Origin: JAHBNG01 sp039028975
GTDB lineage: Bacteria; Chloroflexota; Anaerolineae; Caldilineales; Caldilineaceae
Length of the DNA stretch: 64,000 bases
NCBI GenBank assembly: GCA_039028975.1
Contig: JBCCHB010000008.1
Span: 96,579 to 160,578 of the forward strand
Direction of reading: 5' to 3'
The notes beneath the pieces were generated by a model. It ran no database searches. It worked only from the letters and a program-made list of their open reading frames with translations, and was not told the DNA's origin. The position numbers and the translations under genes are program-made. Below are positions 58,336 through 64,000 of the stretch, one piece after another. Numbering within the stretch: position 1 is the stretch's first letter; every line of letters begins with the position of its first letter.

Positions 58336-59931
58336 CTATGCCCGAATCAGGATGACTGAGCGGCCACTCGGTGTATCCACAAGCTCCGACATCGTTCGTT
58401 CGCTAATCTCAGGCCGATTGCTGCGCTGATCAAAGATGACTAGCCAGCCGGTTTCAACCTGGGTGCCTTCGATTGCCGTGCCTGAATAGCTAAGCCCGGT
58501 CATGTAGTCGTCGAGTTGTTTTAGTCCCACAGTCAATGGATCGGGTCGCCCGTCTCGCCACACTTTCAGCTCGATAGCCATCTGAGTAGCGTCTGGGCCA
58601 TCGCCATACCGTATGTAGAGGTCCATCTTTCCTGAACCGATAGCGTATTCGCGATCGATGACGCCATTGCCGTTCACCACCCGATGCAAATAGGCCATCA
58701 TCACTAGATGCGGCGCAATCTCGTGGTATGGCGCACTTCTGAGCAGCGGTTGCCCATGTTGACGCCAGAAGGTCAAGAAAGCATCGATGAGCTTATCTGG
58801 GTTGAGGCTACCGTTGGCATTGAGCCAGGTCGGAGAAATCTGAGGGATGCTGGCCTGGGTATTAGCAGCCAGGACACGCGGGATTATCTCTTTGTAGATG
58901 GGATTGGCAATGGACACACTTGCGCCATTGGTACGCTGCACCAATCCTAAATCCGTCACATATTCGATATCATCAAATGGAATATTGTCCAGCGTACCGC
59001 CAGCTAGGATTGGCTCGACCACGCTGCGCACACGTTGGGTTTGTAACTTATCGGTCAGCTGGTCCAGATGAACCTGCCGACGCTGTATCAGAATCTCTTT
59101 GGCCTCATCCACGTGGGCAGGAAGAACAGGCTTCTCTGGATTGTGGACCAACTCCTCCACACAGACTTTTGCCAGCGAATTGACCAGCCAAGGCTGCCCT
59201 TGAGAAAGATGGAAAATTCGTTTCATAGACCCAGGCGTGATTTCCTGCCCCGTCTCTTTGATGTGCTGGCTGAGCAGCGACTTAACTTCTGCTTCGGTAA
59301 AGTTGCGCAACGTAATCGATCTCACTGCAATGTTAAAGGGGCTGGGAGAGCTAAGCCGCTCCGATCCGCCCGAAGCCACTTTGTAGTCGCGCACGTCGCG
59401 CAGACCGATTAAGGCCAAAGATGCAGGAAACGCGGTGGGGCGACTGGCAAAGCCAGAACGCAACTGCCTCAGCACAGAAATCAGCACATCGTCTTCAAGC
59501 GCGTCGATCTCATCCAAAAAGACAACCAGCGGCCGCGGTGCAGCCAATGACCATTCACTCAGAAACGCGCCAATGAGACCGCCACCCGATTCCTCTGGCT
59601 TCCAGATAGGCGGATGGAGTTCAGGGGGTAGTTGGGCACGGATGGGAATCTTCCAGTTAGAGAGGATGGCCTGCTCTGCTTTGAGCGGCGCGTCAAAGGG
59701 CGCACCCGTCTCCAGCGACACCACAACTGATACGTAGTCGCCACTGGCCGTTAGCTCCTGTGCCAACGCCAGCATGGCTGTGGTTTTGCCTACTTGGCGC
59801 GGCGCATGGACAACAAAATAGTTCTCCTGTTGAACGAGCTGTTTTACATTAAACGCTTCCAGACGCTGAGTGGCTGGAAGCATGTAGTGTCTGATTGGAT
59901 TGCAGGGTCCCCCTGTGTTGAAGAAGCGCAT
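58336..59931 (-). CDS. AAA-like ATPase with C-terminal PD-(D/E)XK nuclease-like domain
   Basis: 531 aa. Walker A HAPRQVGKTT at residues 42-51; Walker B LVVFLDEIDAL near 135-140; sensor-like SLALIGLRDVRDYK. A winged-helix-like region follows (RVRSVVEPILAGGTLD...VTDLGLVQR). Near residues 431-455, GKMDLYI and MAIELKVW give D...ExK, as in the restriction-like nuclease domain of AAA_14/DUF1703-type proteins; GLKQLDDYM follows. Such proteins are abundant in Chloroflexota and cyanobacteria and may be linked to mobile elements or defence; the role is unknown. It lies 61 bp downstream of the flavoprotein gene. Confidence 0.82.
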   Translation of the reverse strand: MRFFNTGGPCNPIRHYMLPATQRLEAFNVKQLVQQENYFVVHAPRQVGKTTAMLALAQELTASGDYVSVVVSLETGAPFDAPLKAEQAILSNWKIPIRAQLPPELHPPIWKPEESGGGLIGAFLSEWSLAAPRPLVVFLDEIDALEDDVLISVLRQLRSGFASRPTAFPASLALIGLRDVRDYKVASGGSERLSSPSPFNIAVRSITLRNFTEAEVKSLLSQHIKETGQEITPGSMKRIFHLSQGQPWLVNSLAKVCVEELVHNPEKPVLPAHVDEAKEILIQRRQVHLDQLTDKLQTQRVRSVVEPILAGGTLDNIPFDDIEYVTDLGLVQRTNGASVSIANPIYKEIIPRVLAANTQASIPQISPTWLNANGSLNPDKLIDAFLTFWRQHGQPLLRSAPYHEIAPHLVMMAYLHRVVNGNGVIDREYAIGSGKMDLYIRYGDGPDATQMAIELKVWRDGRPDPLTVGLKQLDDYMTGLSYSGTAIEGTQVETGWLVIFDQRSNRPEISERTMSELVDTPSGRSVILIRA

Positions 59932-59992
59932 AAGGGGATTATACCACGGGCGGGGATGACGTGTAGAACAAGGAAAGAAGTGAGAAGATCAC

Positions 59993-61072
59993 TTACTTGT
60001 TTTGCCGTCGCTGCCAAAAGGAGGCGCCCGGGAAACGGCGTTCCTGTCGGTAGAATTGTTTCAGCTCTTGTCGATAATGGATAATCCCTTCCTCAAAATC
60101 GGCGACATACTGCTGCATGGGGTAGTTGTCACCGTCGAGCGCGGCGTGGGCTGCCAAGCCCGCTTTGCGACCAGACCAGAGTGCAGTTGTCATCCCATGA
60201 GCCGATAAGGGATCGAGGGATGCGGCCGCGTCCCCAACCGCTGCCCAACCTGTTCCAGCAAAATCAGCCGAAAACAACGTTCCCGCATCGGACAAGCGTG
60301 GCGGCTCCACAATGCTAAAACCGGCGGTCTCAATCCGCTGCCAGGTATAGATAGCGGATTGGGCCAACGCCTGCCAAACCGGGGTATCCTGCTGGAGATT
60401 CGACGGAACTAGGTCTGGATCTGAAAAGAAGCAGACCACCAACCTTCCTGAGGGGGTTATGGTTGTATACCACCATCCCTCGTGCCGCGCTTCGATCATC
60501 ACTGCCTCGGTTGGCTCCACTTCAGGGTCGGTGTGGGGGAGAAATGCCGAGGCGGCCACCATGGTTGCGTCACGATGGCGTTCTGTTAGATGGCGAGCGA
60601 CGACTGCGCTGCGTCCTGAACAATCCAGAACAAAGCGGGCATCAACTTCGGTACCATCGTGCGTTGTTAGGTGCCAACCGTCTCCAGCTTTTTCGAAGTT
60701 TTGTAGCTGGGTGAGGAACCGACGATGGGTCGTCCTTTCCGCACGGTGCCAAAGGAAGGCTTCAAAGCGTTGACGATCCACAGTCCACCCCGAGCCAGAT
60801 GGGTTCTGACGGAAATCGCGCTGGATCAGTTGGTTGGTCCCCCAGGATGAAAAATTGGTCACCGCAGGCGAATAGCCCTCCTGTTGAAACGTTTTCCACA
60901 GGCCCAGTTCCTTTAGAAGCGGGTTGGCGGACGGCGAGAGGGATTCGCCGATGATCTCCCCTGTGGTGGGTGGTGGGGCAATCACGGTAATGGAGCGTTG
61001 GCTATCGCGCAAACTAATCAAAGCTGCCGCGGCGGCAATGCCGCCCCCAATAATTGCGATATCTGTTTGCAT
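59993..61072 (-). CDS. FAD-dependent oxidoreductase, LodB/GoxB (halogenase-like) type
   Basis: 359 aa. FAD-binding GGGIAA near residues 9-14, GESLSPSANPLLKELGLW, a DCSGRSAVVARHL block, and GDAAASLDPLSAHGMTTAL near 278. The C-terminus ...YRQELKQFYRQERRFPGASF then WQRRQ resembles LodB/GoxB proteins, tryptophan-halogenase-fold flavoproteins that help form the cysteine tryptophylquinone cofactor of LodA-type oxidases. The halogenase WxWxIP motif is not seen. A LodA-like remnant lies 1.7 kb away on the same strand, supporting the assignment. Other flavin monooxygenases remain possible. Start ATG 61072; no clear binding site. Confidence 0.78.
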   Translation of the reverse strand: MQTDIAIIGGGIAAAAALISLRDSQRSITVIAPPPTTGEIIGESLSPSANPLLKELGLWKTFQQEGYSPAVTNFSSWGTNQLIQRDFRQNPSGSGWTVDRQRFEAFLWHRAERTTHRRFLTQLQNFEKAGDGWHLTTHDGTEVDARFVLDCSGRSAVVARHLTERHRDATMVAASAFLPHTDPEVEPTEAVMIEARHEGWWYTTITPSGRLVVCFFSDPDLVPSNLQQDTPVWQALAQSAIYTWQRIETAGFSIVEPPRLSDAGTLFSADFAGTGWAAVGDAAASLDPLSAHGMTTALWSGRKAGLAAHAALDGDNYPMQQYVADFEEGIIHYRQELKQFYRQERRFPGASFWQRRQNK

Positions 61073-61135
61073 TATTTTATCTCTACTTTGTTTAAGAATG
61101 GAACTGAAGTCTGACGATTTTCTGGCACATTAACC

Positions 61136-61233
61136 GTAGGTCCGATTACAAATCGGACAATCATGGAAAATCCCGTGACTTCTCTTGAAATTATAGCGCA
61201 TTCGGCGATTGTCACATTGCAAATGTGACCTAC
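61136..61233. repeat. 98-bp MITE-like element (GTAGGT family), copy 2
   Basis: Starts GTAGGTCCGATTACAAATCGG and ends TGCAAATGTGACCTAC. Shares the centre CATGGAAAATCCCGTGACTT/CTCTTGAAA with copy 3. Its ends are inverted repeats but have diverged from the other copies. Confidence 0.75.
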
Positions 61234-61321
61234 AAGTGGCTCGTCTCTAATGTTGCAAAACTTCACTTACGCTGTACCAGAACACTGTATGGTAAATTCT
61301 GATAGATTGGGATGGTCAGTG

Positions 61322-61420
61322 GTAGGTGCGGTTTACAATCGGACGAGCATGGAAAATCCCGTCACTTCTCTTGAAAATATGAGGACGCGCGACGCTTGCG
61401 CAGTTGGAAACAGCGCCTAC
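61322..61420. repeat. 99-bp MITE-like element (GTAGGT family), copy 3
   Basis: GTAGGTGCGGTTTACAATCGG at one end, CAGTTGGAAACAGCGCCTAC at the other, imperfect inverted repeats; same layout as copy 1 (49409-49506). A new GTAGGT follows immediately (61422), a possible target-site trace. Confidence 0.8.
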
Positions 61421-61640
61421 GGTAGGTCATTCTGAGACACCAAGCGTAAGTTGACCGAGCTGGGCGGAAACCTTGCTCAGTCTCACCTACCATTCGGCTA
61501 CTACTCGATTACACTTTTGATGACAAAATTTTGAGGTGCATTTGTCATTTTAAGGAGGATTCGCTAAACTTAGATTATATAGCTATATGCGTTTCAACGT
61601 AGTCTATGAGCTTTGGAGAATTTCAACAGTAAGATTTCAG

Positions 61641-62057
61641 ATGGCTGCACAAGATATTTATCATGATGTTGTATGTGATGCGTTGGAAAACGATGGCTGG
61701 ACAATTACCGATGATCCGCTGATTTTGAGCGTTGAAGGTACTACCGTCAAAATTGATCTTGGGGCAGAAGAATTGTTGGCTGCAGAACGAAATGGACGCA
61801 AGATTGCTGTTGAAATTAAAAGCTTTCTTAACCCATCTCCAATCAGTGATTTTCATCTTGCTCTAGGACAATATCTGAATTATGAATATGCTTTGGAAGA
61901 AAGAGAGCCAGAACGACATCTATTCTTGGCTGTTCCGAGTGATGCCTATGATGGTTTCTTTGTTGGGCACTTTGCTCAGCAAATGATTCGTAGACACGGC
62001 TTGCGAATCCTTGTCTTTGATCCTGATCAAAAGGTAATTGTAAAATGGGACGAATAG
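61641..62057 (+). CDS. xisH: XisH family protein
   Basis: 138 aa from ATG 61641 (MAAQDIYHDVVCDALENDGW). The family core TTVKIDLGAEELLAAERNG then KIAVEIKSFLNPSPISDFH gives a nuclease-like D...ExK, followed by LGQYLNYEYAL and FAVP-like LAVPSDAYDGFF. XisH was named for the control of fdxN-element excision in Anabaena, but XisH/XisI pairs are common in cyanobacteria and Chloroflexota without that element and may form a toxin-antitoxin or nuclease-regulator pair. It overlaps xisI by 13 bp, the usual arrangement. Confidence 0.9.
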   Translation: MAAQDIYHDVVCDALENDGWTITDDPLILSVEGTTVKIDLGAEELLAAERNGRKIAVEIKSFLNPSPISDFHLALGQYLNYEYALEEREPERHLFLAVPSDAYDGFFVGHFAQQMIRRHGLRILVFDPDQKVIVKWDE

Positions 62058-62383
62058 ACGAATACCGCAAAAAAATTCAGCAAGTTCTCACCCAATATGC
62101 CAACTACAATGCCATTCCTAGAGACGTGGATGACCAAGTCATTATCGACATAGATAATGACCACTACCTACTGATCCGTGCAGGCTGGTACAATAACACA
62201 CGTCGTTCGTATGGTTGCTTGATGCATATGGACATAATCAATGATAAGATTTGGATCCAATATGATGGGACTGAGGCAGGCATTGCGAACGAGCTTGTTG
62301 AGTTAGGTGTGCCAAAACAAGATATTGTGCTGGCATATCATATGCCGTCGAAACGTAAGTTAACAGAGTTCGCTGTTGGATAG
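62045..62383 (+). CDS. xisI: XisI family protein
   Basis: 112 aa: DEYRKKIQQVLTQYANY, DQVIIDIDNDHYLLIRAGW, then CLMHMDIINDKIWIQYDGTE and GIANELVELGVPKQDIVLAY ending in FAVG. This is the full XisI pattern and length. Its start lies inside the end of xisH, so the two are translationally coupled and presumably act as a pair. No nif genes or excision element is visible here. Confidence 0.92.
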   Translation: MGRIDEYRKKIQQVLTQYANYNAIPRDVDDQVIIDIDNDHYLLIRAGWYNNTRRSYGCLMHMDIINDKIWIQYDGTEAGIANELVELGVPKQDIVLAYHMPSKRKLTEFAVG

Positions 62384-62776
62384 TCGGCTGTGATCGGGTT
62401 GTGTGGGGGACGCATCCACAGACCATTAAAGAGCAGCGGCGGCCCTAACCTCTCCGCCCGTGAATAGCTGGTTAGATATTTCGACGGTTCAATCCCTACC
62501 CGATTCGCCCTTTACGGCGACCCACCTGGAGCCACCACCATCGTCGATTAAGGAACTGGTGCAAGCCGTTTCTGTTTAGGCAGAACCCTTGCAAGTGCCA
62601 GATTTCCCTTTTCCAGGCTGGGAGAGACCCAAATGCCAAAATACTTTGTATACACAGTATTTACAGACACTCGTATAAATTATCAGTAGATCGCAGTGGA
62701 GTAGGCACGCCTCGTGCCGCACGTAGACCTGCTCATTGAACGACTGCGATCTACTGATTATCTGTATCCAGGCTTC
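62384..62776. other. Intergenic region between xisI and the LodA remnant
   Basis: 393 bp between convergent genes, with a G+C-rich stretch and a strong palindromic element near the LodA side (62682-62758). No gene seen. Confidence 0.6.
62682..62758. repeat. 77-bp palindromic element with 16-bp perfect arms
   Basis: ATCAGTAGATCGCAGT (62682-62697) pairs with ACTGCGATCTACTGAT (62743-62758); the loop holds another hairpin GGCACG/CGTGCC. It starts 18 bp past the LodA-remnant stop, so it may act as a terminator or be a mobile palindrome. Confidence 0.85.
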
Positions 62777-63823
62777 TCAGTACTCCAACCCCAGACTCGG
62801 CATCTGACGGAATTGCAGATCCATAGATCCGCGCTCAGTCTCTACATAGATAAATTCACCCAAGTTGTCGGTTAGCTCTGCAGGCACCTCTTTTTTGACC
62901 ACGAACCCCATCTGCTCCCACAGGTAGACCATGCGATTCAAGCCATCAAAGTAGCTGCCGTTGACGTGATAACCAAGGCCCGCCACGCCACGGGACCAGG
63001 CCGCACGGGTGTTGGCAAAGGTCAACCGGGCTTCTGTTGATATATTTGGATTGAGCATCTGCTTGTAGGCGTATTCGGGAATGACCTGAACGGGCAGCAG
63101 CGCCGGCCACCAGACAAGGGTGGGAAAGTCGTTGGCAAAGTTGATGTTTTGGCAGCTAAAGGCATCGGGTTGCCAGGGCAGCCCCATCCAGCGCGTCAGG
63201 TCGCCTGGGCTTTGGGGACCAACGGGCCAGTAGGGTTGATTTGCCTTTGTTTCCGGTGTAGGTAGCGTGTTCTCGGGCGTTATCAGCGGCCCCATGTTGG
63301 CAGACAAACGCTCTCGGTCGCCCACGGCAAGGCGGAAGGGCTCTTCCTCATCAAAGAGTTCTGGGCGCTCAAGTACCCAGGTCAGCTCGACGCCAGGGTG
63401 GAACGCGCCCCCGGAGAGAGGCTCAAGGGCCGCCTTGGTTAGGGCATGGGGCTGTTCAGCCAGGGGCAGTTGATCAATCGAGGTGATATTCTGTCGTTCT
63501 GCTGTGTCTATCTCATCAAAATCATTGATGAAATCTCCGTCTCGCCAGCGCTCCAGAATCGAATATTGCAGCTCTGGCATCATGTAATAACGTTTGGGGC
63601 TATTTTCGTAATTGATGCCGCTGCCCGCCATATAGGGTAATTTGTATTGGGATTCTGCCACCGTCTCGACTTCTGGATCGCGAAACGCATCAAAAACGTG
63701 CTGGCGACGCTCTGCATTACTATCCGAGTTATCGGCCAGTTTACGAATATACGCCGGATCCGAAAAATCGCCTATGTCGATCCACCCTTCTCTAAACAGG
63801 GCCGCGGCGGAGACCCACTTCAT
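62777..63823 (-). pseudogene. LodA/GoxA-like quinoprotein oxidase, C-terminal half only (5'-truncated)
   Basis: 348 aa from the first ATG. GGAFHPGVELTW, LTRWMGLPWQPDAFSC and LVWWPALLPVQV are LodA-like blocks; LodA-type enzymes are amino-acid oxidases with a cysteine tryptophylquinone made from a Cys and a Trp. The only Cys is in DAFSC; the partner Trp cannot be assigned here. LodA-like proteins are usually 600-750 aa and begin with an IHP-type N-terminal domain that is absent. Upstream the frame continues (IYPIFHRLG) for 17 codons to a TAG that lies at a CCCTACAGAAC repeat (63870). I read it as a gene broken by a repeat-associated event. It could still be expressed as a short form. Confidence 0.7.
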
Positions 63824-64000
63824 GAGGCCCAGCCGATGAAAGATGGGATAGATATCCTGGCTTTTCCTGCCCTACAGAACTTTTGTTCAGAAGGAGTGTC
63901 CCGTGATGTAGCTGATGGTATGAAAAAGTCAGCGAAATAGTGTAGGGAAGTAAGGAATCAGTCATGAAAATTAGTCAAAGGAAAAGTAGAGTGAAGGCAG
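63824..64000. other. Right-edge region with repeat and possible gene start
   Basis: Holds a CCTACAGAACTTTTGTTCAG sequence (63870-63890; related to 58115-58150) at the break of the LodA remnant. A plus-strand ATG at 63963 with AGGA upstream opens a frame (MKISQRKSRVKA) to the window edge; it could be the start of a gene but cannot be judged. Confidence 0.4.

Larger units (their letters stand above)
61073..61640. other. Repeat-bearing gap between LodB-like and XisH genes
   Basis: 568 bp between divergent genes (promoters for both should be here). Holds two copies of the 98/99-bp GTAGGT element (61136-61233, 61322-61420). An in-frame start for XisH at 61587 exists, but 61641 gives the family's usual length. 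Confidence 0.6.

Noticed and set aside
59993..61072. Calling the flavoprotein a tryptophan halogenase
   Set aside because: The WxWxIP motif is not found, the protein is shorter than halogenases, and a LodA-like partner remnant lies close by.
61587..61641. Upstream start for xisH at 61587
   Set aside because: It adds 18 residues not typical of the family, while ATG 61641 gives the usual length and N-terminus.

Overview
The window reads as chromosomal DNA of an uncultured bacterium, most probably a Chloroflexota (Caldilinea/Anaerolineae-like). The evidence is indirect: a sugar-binding lipoprotein with a Tat-like N-terminus and an AAC lipobox, GH29 fucosidase, PhyH and enolase-superfamily genes of the kind abundant in that phylum, a XisH/XisI pair and LodA/LodB-type genes. 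A cyanobacterial or other origin is not excluded. No rRNA, tRNA or CRISPR array was found.

Left part (1-36503, minus strand). A single 10,483-residue trans-AT polyketide synthase fills 3174-34625. It has six KS domains, none followed by an acyltransferase. The order is KS-DH-KR-ACP, DH-ACP, KS-ACP-ER, KS-DH-KR-ACP, then twice KS-[serine-less ACP-like domain]-DH-KR-ACP, KS-ACP, C-FAAL-ACP, C. ACP3 carries the DSxxxxxW signature of beta-branching carrier proteins, sits in a module with no KR or DH, and is followed by an ER: a self-consistent beta-methyl-branching module whose HMG-synthase cassette must lie elsewhere. Upstream is an MFS transporter (35259-36503). Downstream is a multi-pass transporter fused to a repeat-rich helical region, running off the left edge.

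The PKS linkers carry DNA that looks intergenic. Heptanucleotide tandem repeats, some matching the cyanobacterial STRR motif CCCCAGT, occur at the same two linker sites in most modules. Two other repeat families also present between genes in this window are read in frame as linker peptide.

Middle (37266-53060). A zinc-motif sigma factor with two small downstream genes; a TPR/DUF1186 protein; a molybdopterin oxidoreductase; then a sugar-use neighbourhood: alpha-L-fucosidase diverging from an ABC importer (two permeases and a binding protein, no ATPase), a PhyH dioxygenase, a CHK/APH-like kinase and a mandelate racemase-family enzyme.

Right part (53480-64000). A PixA/AidA-family protein with a small acidic neighbour, a gene remnant with two tandem-stop pairs, an SDR, a truncated serine hydrolase, a TetR-DUF2867-membrane operon with two palindromic operators, an AAA ATPase with a nuclease-like C-terminus, a LodB-like flavoprotein, XisH/XisI, and the C-terminal half of a LodA-like quinoprotein that appears 5'-truncated.

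The non-coding spaces are rich in small palindromic, MITE-like elements. At least three families have two or more copies within the window, and one gap (49058-49543) holds several nested inverted repeats.
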